A stretch of DNA of 64,000 nt from Streptomyces spirodelae (GCF_017676385.1 NZ_JAFFZN010000002.1:248001-312000); one strand, 5' to 3'; positions 35,434 to 43,476 are shown, counted from the first letter of the stretch. The notes: generated from the letters alone by a model not told the origin. Program-made: numbers and translations.

Positions 35434-35946
35434 ATGACTGATGTGACCGGATTTTCCGCGCGTGGCGATGTCAGGCCCCCCTATGCGACGGGTGGCGAGA
35501 AGGAGACCCTCACGGCGTTCCTGGGGTATCTGCGGGAGGCGGTGATCGCCAAGGCGGCCGGGCTCTCCGACGAAGTCGGCCTCGCACCCGGCGTCCCCTC
35601 GGGCACCAGCCTGCTGGGCCTGGTCAAGCACCTGACCCGGGTGGAGCACAACTGGTTCGGCTGGGCGTACGCCGGGCGCGGCGAACAGCCCCTGGACGAC
35701 GACGAGCCGCCCCTGCCGGGCGAGACCGGCGCCTCGCTGATCGCCGCCTACCAGGAGGCGATCCGCGCGTCGGACGGGATCATCGCCGCCTGCGACGACC
35801 TGGACCGGCGCGGTGAGCGCTCCCTGCGCGACGGCGAACCGCCGTCGATGCGCTGGACCCTCGTCCACATGATCGAGGAGACGGGGCGGCACGCGGGCCA
35901 CGCCGACATCCTCCGCGAACAGACCGACGGCGCCACGGGGCGCTGA
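35434..35946 (+). CDS. DinB-family (DUF664) protein
   Basis: 170 residues, four-helix bundle of the DinB/YfiT metalloenzyme superfamily. The metal-binding His triad is seen in KHLTRVEHNWF (about 70) and in RHAGHADILRE near the C-terminus (about 150-156). Members include mycothiol- or bacillithiol-dependent transferases; substrate unknown. ATG 35434, own promoter region after the terminator. Confidence 0.88.
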   Translation: MTDVTGFSARGDVRPPYATGGEKETLTAFLGYLREAVIAKAAGLSDEVGLAPGVPSGTSLLGLVKHLTRVEHNWFGWAYAGRGEQPLDDDEPPLPGETGASLIAAYQEAIRASDGIIAACDDLDRRGERSLRDGEPPSMRWTLVHMIEETGRHAGHADILREQTDGATGR

Positions 35947-35963
35947 GGCGGCACCGGTGCCGG

Positions 35964-36575
35964 TCAGAACGAGCCGAACGTCGGCCGCCCGGCCGGGGTG
36001 TAGGTCTGCGTGGTGACGCCCGAGGGGAGCGCGTCGGTGGCCTCCAGCCGCAGGGCTGTGGGCACGGCGCCCTCCGCGAAGAGACGGTGTCCCTTGCCCA
36101 GGACCACCGGGTAGACCAGCAGCCGGTACTCGTCGATCAGGTCGTGTGCCATCAGCGACCGGGCCAGCACCCCGCTGCCGTGGATCTGCAACTCGTCGCC
36201 CGGCTGCTGCTTCAGCTCGCGTACGGCGGCCACCACATCGCCGCCCAGCACCGTGCTGCCCTGCCAGTCGGCGCGCTCCAGCGTGGTCGAGGCGACGTAC
36301 TTGGGCAGCCGGTTCAGCCGGCCGGCGATCACCGGGTCCTCCTCGTCGCTGACCTGCGGCCAGTACGCGGCGAAGATCTCGTAGGTGCGCCGCCCCAGCA
36401 GGAAGGAGCCCGCGCGCTGGAACCAGTTGGTGATGCGGTCCACCATGCCCTCGTCGGCGTAGGGCACCACCCAGCCGCCGAGGTCGAAACCGTCGCGCGG
36501 GTCCTCCTCGGGGCCGCCGGGTGCCTGCATCACACCGTCGAGCGACAGCATGGTGGTCAGTGTCAGCTTCGCCAT
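35964..36575 (-). CDS. Dihydrofolate-reductase-like (RibD C-terminal) protein
   Basis: 203 residues. Starts AKLTLTTMLSLDGVMQAPGG; contains FLLGRRTYEIFAAYWP, then IHGSGVLARSLMAHDLIDEYRLLVYPVVLGKGHRLF, the pattern of RibD_C/YwjB-type NADPH reductases. Real DHFR folate residues are not evident, so the substrate is uncertain. ATG 36575 after GGAGACGAGAACC. Confidence 0.9.
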   Translation of the reverse strand: MAKLTLTTMLSLDGVMQAPGGPEEDPRDGFDLGGWVVPYADEGMVDRITNWFQRAGSFLLGRRTYEIFAAYWPQVSDEEDPVIAGRLNRLPKYVASTTLERADWQGSTVLGGDVVAAVRELKQQPGDELQIHGSGVLARSLMAHDLIDEYRLLVYPVVLGKGHRLFAEGAVPTALRLEATDALPSGVTTQTYTPAGRPTFGSF

Positions 36576-36606
36576 GGTTCTCGTCTCCTTCTGGTGCACA
36601 GGGGAA

Positions 36607-36645
36607 GGGCTCCGGTCCCTTCCCGTAAGAAGAAGACCGGAGCCC
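36607..36645 (-). terminator. Terminator of the radical SAM operon
   Basis: GGGCTCCGGTC (36607-36617) pairs perfectly with GACCGGAGCCC (36635-36645), 34 bp downstream of the radical SAM stop on the minus strand. Confidence 0.8.
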
Positions 36646-36678
36646 TCAGGAGAACTCATCGGCGGCGCGCAGCGCGGC

Positions 36679-38091
36679 TCACGCGACCGGCGCGCCCTCC
36701 TCCGCCGGCAGTGTGTCCATGAACGAGCTGACGGAGAAGACCGCGCGCCCCGCGCCGGCCGGGCCGTAGCCGGGCGGCGAGGACAGCCCGTGCCGCTGCA
36801 TGGCGGCGCGGTAGGCGTCGAGCAGCCGGATGTGGTACTCCAGCGGCGCGCCCTGCGGATTCGTCTTGCCCAGCGGCGTCGTCGGCTCCGGGCACCAGGT
36901 GGTGAAGCGCGGGGTGATGCCGTGGGACATGAAGAAGTCCAGGCCCTCGGTGGTGGAGGCGATGGCCTCGTCCACCGAGTCGAAGCCGAACGGCGCTGCC
37001 ATCTCCACCCCGGCGACGAAGTTCGGGATCACATTGCGCGGGCCGAAGACCTCCGCCGAGTCGAGGATGCGGCGGTGCCACTCCTCACGGCCCACGTAGC
37101 GCTCCTTGCCGGGGCAGTACAGCTCGAACAGCCGCTTGTCCCACACCTCGAAATTGGGGTGGTAGATGCGGATGCCGTAGTCGTGGAAGCGCTGCACGTC
37201 CTCCCTGGGCAGCGCCTGGGCCACCACCTTGCCGGTCCAGCGGCCGGGGAAGCGCTCCTCGATCGCCTTGGCGTACTGCCCGTAGAAGTCCGCCTCGTCC
37301 TTGCCCTGCACCTGCGAGGTGATCGAGCCGCCGGTGAGGGTGTAGGCGCTGGAGGCGCCGAGGGTGTCGTGGTCGGAGATGATCTGGAGGGCCTCCAGCA
37401 CCTCCTCGACCGGCTTCACCCCGGTGTACGGGCGCCCGGCGGCCTTGTGCTGGCGCCAGTTGTGGTTGATGTCGCAGTACTGGCACTCCTCCTTGGCGCC
37501 GAAGTACTGGCACACCCGGAAGACCGTCAGATAGATCAGATAGCCCCACTGGATGGTGGGTGCCACCTCCATCACGGACTTCCCGTTGGCGAGCGTGTGC
37601 CGGTAGTAGTCCGGCATCGGCGGCAGTCCGACGTCGGCGATCCGCCGCCCGTCCAGATAGAGGCCGAGCGCGCCGTCCTCACCCGCCTGCACGCGGTACG
37701 GCGAGCTCGGGTTCACCCGTACGGAGACGACGGTGCGGCTCAGGTCGTAGGGCCCGCCCGTCAGGACGACCTCCTCCGGCGGCCGCCGCAGCGCCGCCTC
37801 GCCCAGCTCGGGGAGGGTGCGGTGGTCGAAGGAGAAGATGAAGTAGGACTTCGGCTTGATCTCGCCGGTCGCCTTGTCGGCGGTGTCGCTGAGCGCCGAG
37901 TCGTCGAAGGCCATCCCGCCCCGCAGCAGGTCCTCCTTCAGCACGGCCTCCCGCGGGATGTGCGGGAAGCGCTCCATCAGGTCCTCGACCAGCGCGGTCC
38001 GGTTTCCCTGCTCCTGGTCCCGCTGGCCCTGCTGGCTGCGCCCCGACGGTGCGGGGGACGGCATCGGCAGGGGAGTCGGCGTTGACGGCAT
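36679..38091 (-). CDS. Radical SAM protein with Cx8Cx2C cluster motif
   Basis: 470 residues. The Fe-S ligands appear to be Cys194, Cys203 and Cys206 (RVCQYFGAKEECQYCD), a Cx8Cx2C spacing instead of the canonical Cx3Cx2C. A roughly 180-residue N-terminal region (FIFSFDHRTLPELGE, VSVRVNPSSPY) precedes the barrel, which continues with LTGGSITSQ, IRIYHPNFEVWD and TTWCPEPTTPLG. ATG 38091 after GAGGAG. A 67-residue protein is encoded 129 bp upstream on the same strand. Reaction unknown. Confidence 0.85.
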   Translation of the reverse strand: MPSTPTPLPMPSPAPSGRSQQGQRDQEQGNRTALVEDLMERFPHIPREAVLKEDLLRGGMAFDDSALSDTADKATGEIKPKSYFIFSFDHRTLPELGEAALRRPPEEVVLTGGPYDLSRTVVSVRVNPSSPYRVQAGEDGALGLYLDGRRIADVGLPPMPDYYRHTLANGKSVMEVAPTIQWGYLIYLTVFRVCQYFGAKEECQYCDINHNWRQHKAAGRPYTGVKPVEEVLEALQIISDHDTLGASSAYTLTGGSITSQVQGKDEADFYGQYAKAIEERFPGRWTGKVVAQALPREDVQRFHDYGIRIYHPNFEVWDKRLFELYCPGKERYVGREEWHRRILDSAEVFGPRNVIPNFVAGVEMAAPFGFDSVDEAIASTTEGLDFFMSHGITPRFTTWCPEPTTPLGKTNPQGAPLEYHIRLLDAYRAAMQRHGLSSPPGYGPAGAGRAVFSVSSFMDTLPAEEGAPVA

Positions 38092-38220
38092 GGTGTGATC
38101 AGGCTCCTCACTTCGCGGCCCGGGGGCGTACCCGACGGTACCGCCGTGCCCGAAAGAGCCGCACACCTGCCTCTTGTTCCGTACGTCTGGCCCGGCGCGC
38201 CGGGGGTTCCCCGGGGAGGT

Positions 38221-38424
38221 TCACTCCCATACCTCCGGGCCACCGCCGCGCCATTCGATCAGGTTGGGATCGTCCAGTTGGATGTCGGCCGGGTCGAGCC
38301 CGGCGCGGCGCAGGAACTCGACGACATCCTCGGGCCGGTGCGCGAAGCCGAGGCTCTCGGTGTGTGCTGTCACTTTCCGTCCACTGGTACCGGACGGAGG
38401 GTGTACGACGATAGGTGGGGTCAT
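38221..38424 (-). CDS. Small protein upstream of the radical SAM gene
   Basis: 67 residues from ATG 38424 (GGAG five bases upstream). N-terminal half Pro/Ser/Thr/Gly; C-terminal half helical and acidic (RPEDVVEFLRRAGLDPADIQ) ending DPNLIEWRGGGPEVWE. No signal peptide and no cysteines. Could be a partner or regulator of the radical SAM enzyme or, less likely, its peptide substrate; the Gly-Gly-Gly near the C-terminus is noted. Not recognised. Confidence 0.65.
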   Translation of the reverse strand: MTPPIVVHPPSGTSGRKVTAHTESLGFAHRPEDVVEFLRRAGLDPADIQLDDPNLIEWRGGGPEVWE

Positions 38425-38646
38425 AGCTCCAGCGTGCAACCGTGGCCAACGGTTCGCATGTGTGGGGGGAGGCGGGGGAGACAAGGGGGCGAGCGTTTCG
38501 GCGAGGGTGAGCGTTTCCGTCCGGGTGACGGGCCATCGGGTGAAGTGCGCATACGTCCCGAATGACCGGACCGCAGCCAGGGCAGCCCGCACGTGTTCGG
38601 TGGTCCACCAGCCCCTACCGGGGCACCACAGAAAGGCACACCCCCC

Positions 38647-38955
38647 ATGCGCAAGCGCACAGCCCTCGCAGCGGTCGCCCTGACCGCCACCGCGCTCCTC
38701 GCCACCGCGGGCACCGCAGCCGCGTGCCCCGAGCACCAGAACGGCCGCGACGACCACGGAATGGTCCTGCCGCCGCCGCACCAGCAGGGCGAGGACGGCC
38801 AGACCGCCATGGACCCGGCGGCCGACCAGGGGGCCATGCCGCCTGCGGGCCGGCAGGACGCCATGCCCCAGCAGGACCAGGGCGGTATGGGCGACCAGGG
38901 CCGGATGGCAGACATGGGTGGTATGCAGGACAACATGCGCCCCATGGGCATCTGA
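38647..38955 (+). CDS. Secreted Met/Gln/Gly-rich small protein
   Basis: 102 residues from ATG 38647 (GAAAGG upstream). Sec signal peptide MRKRTALAAVALTATALLATAGTAAA, cleavage near 26. The mature part is disordered and rich in Met, Gln, Asp and Gly with one Cys and two clustered His (PEHQNGRDDHGM) and repeats of MGDQG/MADMGG. Methionine- and histidine-rich secreted proteins often bind copper; that role is a guess. A strong terminator follows. Confidence 0.75.
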   Translation: MRKRTALAAVALTATALLATAGTAAACPEHQNGRDDHGMVLPPPHQQGEDGQTAMDPAADQGAMPPAGRQDAMPQQDQGGMGDQGRMADMGGMQDNMRPMGI

Positions 38956-39005
38956 CAACTGCCCGGAATGTGACGGCCGGCTGCCCCGGGCAGCCGCGAG
39001 CAGCC

Positions 39006-39039
39006 GAAGGGCGCGGCCTACGTGGGAGCCGCGCCCTTC
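39006..39039 (+). terminator. Terminator after the secreted protein gene
   Basis: GAAGGGCGCGGC (39006-39017) pairs perfectly over 12 bp with GCCGCGCCCTTC (39028-39039). Confidence 0.85.
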
Positions 39040-39110
39040 CTGCGTGCCCGCCCGGGCCCTGCGTGCCCGCACGGGCGCGGGGCGGCCCGCGTCCGTGCCG
39101 GGAAAACCGG

Positions 39111-39139
39111 TTGGCGCCGACTGGGGGAACGCCTACAGT
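39111..39139 (+). promoter_or_regulatory. Vegetative-type promoter of the Cys-rich leader ORF
   Basis: TTGGCG (39111-39116), 17-bp spacer, TACAGT (39134-39139). Predicted start of transcription is 39146-39147, on the ATG of the 25-codon ORF. Confidence 0.7.
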
Positions 39140-39146
39140 GCCGCCC

Positions 39147-39224
39147 ATGTCGGCTTGTTCCTGCGCCTGCGCGGCCTGCGCCTGCGCCGCGTGCTGCGCC
39201 CTCACGCGGATCCGCGGCGTCTAG
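39147..39224 (+). CDS. Leaderless cysteine-rich 25-residue ORF
   Basis: Seven cysteines in 25 residues: MSACSCACAACACAACC then ALTRIRGV and TAG. The ATG coincides with the start point predicted from the promoter, so translation would be leaderless. About 40 bp downstream CCGCGCCCC (39262-39270) can pair with GGGGCGCGG (39279-39287), and the erm-like gene begins at 39374. Mycobacteria use leaderless polycysteine ORFs as cysteine-responsive attenuators; by analogy this may sense cysteinyl-tRNA supply. What it controls here is not clear. Confidence 0.55.
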   Translation: MSACSCACAACACAACCALTRIRGV

Positions 39225-39229
39225 GGCCC

Positions 39230-39372
39230 GTCCAGCGCATCCACAGCACCCGAAATGGGACCCGCGCCCCCTCCCGAAGGGGCGCGGAGAAACGGCTCCC
39301 CAACCTCTTCGAGCAGGGGTGCCCCCACAGCCACACCTGACCCGCAGCCTGCACACCTCAGGCAGGGCACCC
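39230..39372 (-). repeat. Dispersed intergenic repeat, copy F
   Basis: Minus-strand reading: GGTGCCCTGCC head, GCTGCGGGTCAGGTGTGGCTGT, a GGGGGCACCCC element, then CGCGCCCCTTCGGGAGGGGGCGCGG hairpin. Ends next to the erm-like GTG. Confidence 0.7.
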
Positions 39373-39373
39373 C

Positions 39374-40528
39374 GTGGCCACAACAGCGGGATCGCCGGGC
39401 ACGGCCCAGCGGCGGCGCACTCTCCGACGCGTTCGGGAGGACCCCGCCGCTTCAGCGCGCCAGCGCCGGGCGGCCCGTCGTGCCGCCCGGCTTCCCCACG
39501 AAGCCGCGGAGATCCCGTTGCCCAGGCACGAAGGCCGCCATGAACTCGGCCAGAACTTTCTCACCGACCCGGCGACGATCAGTGCGTTCGTCGCCCTCGT
39601 CGCCCGAACCGAAGGCCCCGTCGTCGAGATCGGCGGCGGGGACGGAGCGCTGACGGTTCCGCTGCAGCGGCTCGGCAGACCGCTGACCGTCCTGGAGGCC
39701 GACTCCCGTACGGCCGCCAGGCTCCGGCGCCGTACGGCAGCCCCGACCACCGTCCTGCACGCCGACTTCCTGCGCTGGAAGGCCCCGCGGGCGCCCCACG
39801 TCCTCGTCGGCAACCTTCCGTTCCACCGCACCACCGCCATGCTCCGCCGCATCCTGCACGCTTCCGACTGGACCGACGCGGTCCTCCTCGTCCAATGGGA
39901 GGTCGCGCGCCGCCGTGCGGGCGTGGGCGGCGCGACGATGATGACGGCGCAGTGGTGGCCCTGGTACGACTTCCGGCTGGTTCAGCGTGTACCGGCGGCC
40001 GCGTTCCGGCCCCGGCCCGGCGTGGACGGCGGCCTGCTCACCGTCAGCCGCCGCACCGAACCGCTGCTCGCGCCGCACGAGCGGCACCGCTACCAGGACT
40101 TCGTCCACCGGGTCTTCACCGGCTCCGGCCGCGGACTGATCGAGATCATCCCGCGAGCGGCCCGCGACCGGGGCGGCCCACGCGGCACCGGACGTGGCGC
40201 CGGGGGAGGCGCTGGACGCGGCACCGCGGGAGGCGCTGGACGAGACGCCGGCGGCGCTGGACGAGAGGCCCGGGGAGGCGATGGGCGAGGCGCCGCCCTG
40301 CCCAGGGGCCGGCTCCTCGCCTGGCTGCGCGGCCACGGCATCCGGCCGGGCGCCCTGCCCAAGTCGCTGACCGCGGTGCAGTGGACGGAGCTGTACCACC
40401 TCGCCGACCGGTCGACGGGCGCGGACGCGGCCCCGGCGCCGGGCACGCGCGCAGACACCCCTGCGCACCGCAGCCGCGCCCGCGAGGGCACTCGCGCCCG
40501 GCGCCGGAAGACTGTCAGTGGCGAGTGA
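39374..40528 (+). CDS. Erm-like 23S rRNA adenine methyltransferase
   Basis: 384 residues. SAM methyltransferase motifs of the KsgA/Erm family: GQNFL (59-63), EIGGGDGALT (85-94), LEADSR, HADFL and NLPF (147-150). After the catalytic core comes an Arg/Gly-rich stretch (about 255-305) and a conserved-looking LLAWLRGHGIRPGALP segment, similar in layout to ErmE. It probably dimethylates A2058 of 23S rRNA, giving macrolide-lincosamide resistance. GTG 39374 leaves an unusually long 58-residue N-terminus. Confidence 0.85.
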   Translation: MATTAGSPGTAQRRRTLRRVREDPAASARQRRAARRAARLPHEAAEIPLPRHEGRHELGQNFLTDPATISAFVALVARTEGPVVEIGGGDGALTVPLQRLGRPLTVLEADSRTAARLRRRTAAPTTVLHADFLRWKAPRAPHVLVGNLPFHRTTAMLRRILHASDWTDAVLLVQWEVARRRAGVGGATMMTAQWWPWYDFRLVQRVPAAAFRPRPGVDGGLLTVSRRTEPLLAPHERHRYQDFVHRVFTGSGRGLIEIIPRAARDRGGPRGTGRGAGGGAGRGTAGGAGRDAGGAGREARGGDGRGAALPRGRLLAWLRGHGIRPGALPKSLTAVQWTELYHLADRSTGADAAPAPGTRADTPAHRSRAREGTRARRRKTVSGE

Positions 40529-40577
40529 CAGACTCCTGCTCATCCGTAACCATCATGCTGGCTGCGTGTGGACGGTA

Positions 40578-40603
40578 GGCCCCGCCGACAGCGCGGCGGG
40601 GCC
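40578..40603 (+). terminator. Hairpin after the erm-like gene
   Basis: GGCCCCGCCG (40578-40587) pairs perfectly with CGGCGGGGCC (40594-40603), 49 bp past the stop. Confidence 0.8.
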
Positions 40604-40624
40604 GCTCAACAAGCGGAGGACGGA

Positions 40625-41041
40625 ATGACAGGCGTGGCGGGCGGCAGCAGCGGCGGCGGCCGGAAGTTCCGAGCGGTCACAGCGCTCCAGCGACATGTGG
40701 TCAACCCGCTCTCCCGCCGGATGCCGGGCCAGATCCTCCTGGAGACCACGGGCCGCACCACCGGCCGCCCGCGCCGCACCCCGGTCGGCGGCCGCCGCAC
40801 CGGGCAGGAGTTCTGGCTGGTGTCCGAGCACGGCAGCAGGGCGCAGTACGTCCGCAACATCCAGGCCGACCCGCGCGTCCGCGTCCGGCTCTCCGGCCGC
40901 TGGTACCCCGGCACGGCCCACCTCCTCCCGGACGACGACCCGCGTGCCCGCCTCACCACCCTGCCCCGGCTCAACAGCGCCGTGGTCCGTGCCGTCGGCA
41001 CCGAACTGCTGACCATCCGCGTCGACCTCGACACGGACTGA
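40625..41041 (+). CDS. Deazaflavin (F420)-dependent nitroreductase-family protein
   Basis: 138 residues, split-barrel Ddn family. Diagnostic ILLETTGRTTGRPRRTPVGG segment, FWLVSEHGSRAQYVRNIQADPRVRVRL and WYPGTAHLLPDDD. Binds F420H2 and reduces quinones or nitro compounds in characterised relatives. ATG 40625, preceded by GCGGAGGACGGA. Confidence 0.9.
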   Translation: MTGVAGGSSGGGRKFRAVTALQRHVVNPLSRRMPGQILLETTGRTTGRPRRTPVGGRRTGQEFWLVSEHGSRAQYVRNIQADPRVRVRLSGRWYPGTAHLLPDDDPRARLTTLPRLNSAVVRAVGTELLTIRVDLDTD

Positions 41042-41132
41042 ACAGCGAGCGGGCCCGCGACCAGCCCGGCCACCTTCGCCTCGCAATACAGGGGTCAATC
41101 AGTGCGGAGCTGTTGAACTATCCTCCAAGAAA

Positions 41133-41265
41133 GTGCACTAGAATTGCGCACCAGCAAGTACGCCGAGGTGTCCTTGCTGAACATGGTGAAGGGCCCGCCG
41201 GCTCCACCCGACAGGCCCTTCGCAGTTCACGAGCCCGGTCGCGCACTCGGAGACCGGGCTCGCTG
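41133..41265 (+). ncRNA. Candidate small RNA with promoter and two hairpins
   Basis: TAGAAT (-10, 41139-41144) lies inside an imperfect palindrome (41133-41151). A transcript from about 41151 would fold AAGGGCC/GGCCCTT (41189-41195 with 41214-41220) and then a perfect 10-bp terminator stem (GAGCCCGGTC 41231-41240 with GACCGGGCTC 41252-41261). No convincing protein frame. It converges with the 43-residue membrane peptide gene. Confidence 0.35.
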
Positions 41266-41306
41266 CGTGTGCAGCGGCTGTCGGTCGCTTCCGGGCCCGC
41301 GGTGTG

Positions 41307-41438
41307 TCACCGCATCGCGAACTGCGCCACCACGGAGATGATCGCCGTGAGCACGCCAGACATCGCGAGGATGATCGACCACCGCTCAAAGCTGCTCCAC
41401 GGCGGCTTTGGCGGCGCGCTCACTTCCTCATCGTCCAT
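41307..41438 (-). CDS. 43-residue single-span membrane peptide
   Basis: MDDEEVSAPPKPPW, then an amphipathic SSFERW, a hydrophobic span (SIILAMSGVLTAIISVVAQF) and AMR at the end. ATG 41438 is preceded by GGAAGGGAGAGAGC, a strong ribosome-binding site. Size and layout resemble type I toxins or small phage-type membrane proteins. Its 3' end faces the candidate small RNA and its terminator hairpin. Divergent from the XRE gene. Confidence 0.6.
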   Translation of the reverse strand: MDDEEVSAPPKPPWSSFERWSIILAMSGVLTAIISVVAQFAMR

Positions 41439-41868
41439 GCTCTCTCCCTTCCTCTGTGAACCGCCCGGTGGTAGGCCGGGGGCTCGCCGCCGACTCGCTG
41501 CGCGGGGCGGCAAGTTGGAGCGAGGAAGGTCGAGCGCGAGCAGCATATCGCCCAAGCGATGGCGGTGTCTTGATGGATCGTTACACGCCCATGGCTGGCC
41601 ATCGACGTGTTCGAGCGGGCCGGTTGCCGACCTGGCCGTACGCCCGGGGTGGCTCCAGGCCGCGCCTCGCGTACTCTCGGGTCAGCCCTTCCGGGCGGCA
41701 CCCATGTCTCCAGGCTGCGCCCTCGATCGGTCGGCTCGCATCCTGGGGGGCACTGCCCCGCCTGTCTGTGGCGCTGGCCCGCCGCGTACATCCACCCTGT
41801 GTAGGCGCAGAGTTACGGCCTCACCTCATATCCTGACAGCGTCGAGCTGTTCAGAGAGGGGCAAGGCC
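41439..41868. other. Intergenic region upstream of the XRE regulator, no gene recognised
   Basis: 430 bp between divergent genes. It must hold the promoters for the membrane peptide and the XRE regulator. Short frames on both strands lack ribosome-binding sites and family motifs. The last 60 bp before 41869 are locally AT-richer (CCTCACCTCATATCCTGAC). Confidence 0.4.
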
Positions 41869-43122
41869 GTGTCTCAAGGTGGTACCCCGGACCCGTACAC
41901 CGAGCCGCTGGCATTCGGCCAACGTATGCAGATCCTCCGCGAACGCCGAGGCATGCCCCGCACCGTGCTGGCCGGGCTCCTCGGCATGTCGCCGAGCTGG
42001 GTCAAGCAGATCGAGAACGGACGGCTCCAGACCCCGAAACTGCCGATGATCCTTCGTATTGCCGAAATCCTCCGCGTGCGGTCGCTGTCAGACCTGACTG
42101 GCGACCAAGGCGTGGAGGTGGACCTGTTCACAGGCCCAGGGCACCCGCGGTTGCCTGCCGTCGCGGCTGCGGTGAACGCCTACCCGATCAGTTCCTCGGA
42201 CCGGGAAGCGCCGCCACGCGAGCACGTGGCCGCGCGGCTGGCCCGCGCCTGGGCCGCCCGGCACCAGGCGCCGAACCACCGGGAAGTTCTAGGGCAGCTG
42301 CTGCCTGACTTGATCCGGGACGCGCAACTCGCTGTCCGGCAAGCTGAGTCCGCTGCCGAGCGGCGCACGGCACAGGCCATCCTCTCTGAGGTGTACTCGC
42401 TGTCGCAGTTCTTCGTCGCCTACCAGCCTGATGCCTCGCTTCTGTGGAGGGTCGCCGAGCGGGGGATGGTTGCCGCTCAGGAGTCTGAGGACCCGCACGC
42501 CATGGGCGTAGCTGCATGGCTCACGGCGCAGGCACACCGTGACAGCGGCCCCGCTCACTTCGGCGCAGCTGACGACATCACCATGGCGACGTTGGAGTAC
42601 CTGACCCCTCTCCTGCCGGACGCCGCTGACGACGTGCTGGCCATCATCGGGGCGCTGGAGTTCGAGGCTGGGTACACAGCCGCACGCCGTGGCGATATTG
42701 GGTCCGCCTGGGGCTGGTGGGATAAGGCTCGCGCGAAAGCAGCACGTCTACCCGCGACGTACTACCACCCGGTGACGTCCTTTTCGCAGGCCATCATCAG
42801 GGCGCACGCGGTGACGGTCGCAGTAGAACTGCATGCGGGTGGCGAGAGCGTCCGTCAGGCCGCCGCAGCGGACGCGACGACCATCCCGTCACGGCCTCGC
42901 CGATCTCGGCACCGTATCGAAGAAGCCCGTGGGTACCAGCTGGATGGGCAGCCGGAGGCGGCGCTGGCCACGCTGAATAAGGCTTTCGAAGCCGCGCCGG
43001 AGACGATCCGTTACAACGGTTACGCGCGGCGGATCGTGCTGGAAGAGACGGAGGCCAAGAGCCCGGAGCGGCGGCGGCGGGCGTCCGAACTCGCAGTCAA
43101 GATTGGCGTCTTGGCTGCCTGA
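41869..43122 (+). CDS. XRE-family regulator with helical-repeat C-terminus
   Basis: 417 residues from GTG 41869 (GAGAGGGG upstream). HTH at about 17-70: FGQRMQILRERRGMPRTVLAGLLGMSPSWVKQIENG. The remaining 330 residues are helical, TPR-like (RVAERGMVAAQESEDPHAMGVAAW, EARGYQLDGQPEAALATLNKAFE), as in peptide- or ligand-responsive Streptomyces XRE regulators. Third-base GC is lower than in flanking genes, in keeping with acquired DNA. A terminator separates it from the small-gene array downstream. Confidence 0.88.
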   Translation: MSQGGTPDPYTEPLAFGQRMQILRERRGMPRTVLAGLLGMSPSWVKQIENGRLQTPKLPMILRIAEILRVRSLSDLTGDQGVEVDLFTGPGHPRLPAVAAAVNAYPISSSDREAPPREHVAARLARAWAARHQAPNHREVLGQLLPDLIRDAQLAVRQAESAAERRTAQAILSEVYSLSQFFVAYQPDASLLWRVAERGMVAAQESEDPHAMGVAAWLTAQAHRDSGPAHFGAADDITMATLEYLTPLLPDAADDVLAIIGALEFEAGYTAARRGDIGSAWGWWDKARAKAARLPATYYHPVTSFSQAIIRAHAVTVAVELHAGGESVRQAAAADATTIPSRPRRSRHRIEEARGYQLDGQPEAALATLNKAFEAAPETIRYNGYARRIVLEETEAKSPERRRRASELAVKIGVLAA

Positions 43123-43138
43123 GTATCACTCGTTCAGA

Positions 43139-43160
43139 GGGGGCACATCCTGTGCCCCTT
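43139..43160 (+). terminator. Terminator after the XRE gene
   Basis: GGGGCACA-TCC-TGTGCCCC stem (core 43140-43158) followed by TTCTC. Confidence 0.75.
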
Positions 43161-43222
43161 CTCGCGTTGCAGGACTCCTACCGACAGTGACTACCTGATC
43201 ACGTACGTCGCGAGGGGTCGTC

Positions 43223-43471
43223 ATGGACGCCGCACAGCAGGTCACCGAGCGCCACCAGCGTGGCGCGTACCTGGTGGATGGGGCCACTGCGCAACAGGTA
43301 CCGCCCGAACCGCCGTGGACCGGACGCGTCCAGCTCGCCTTCGAAGACCGGTACGTGCTGGTCACGGCCAACGGCTACGAATGGCGCGCCCGTCCCGACG
43401 ACGTGCGGGAAGCCACCGCCGACGAGCGGGCTGCCTACGACGCTGCAGTCTCCCGCCGCGGGGAGCCGTGA
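43223..43471 (+). CDS. Small protein, first gene of the coupled array
   Basis: 82 residues, ATG 43223 after GAGGGG. Starts MDAAQQVTERHQRGAYLVDG; a beta-rich middle (VQLAFEDRYVLVTANGYEW) and acidic-basic tail (RPDDVREATADERAAYDAA). No cysteines, no signal peptide. Its TGA overlaps a GTG that may start the next gene. Not recognised. Confidence 0.7.
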   Translation: MDAAQQVTERHQRGAYLVDGATAQQVPPEPPWTGRVQLAFEDRYVLVTANGYEWRARPDDVREATADERAAYDAAVSRRGEP

Positions 43472-43476
43472 GCACC

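Noticed and set aside
38593..39224. Longer plus-strand frames over the secreted protein and Cys-rich ORF
   Set aside because: Alternative frames lack starts with ribosome-binding sites, have Arg/Pro-biased noise composition, and cross the 39006-39039 terminator.
40180..40320. Gly/Arg-rich repetitive stretch as a separate element inside the erm-like gene
   Set aside because: It stays in frame and ErmE-type proteins have similar Gly/Arg-rich C-terminal regions, so it is ordinary low-complexity coding sequence.
41144..41341. Plus-strand frame of 65 codons beginning TTG inside the candidate small RNA
   Set aside because: No ribosome-binding site, and it runs through both hairpins including the perfect terminator stem. 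The downstream part is antisense to the membrane peptide gene. RNA structure explains the region better.
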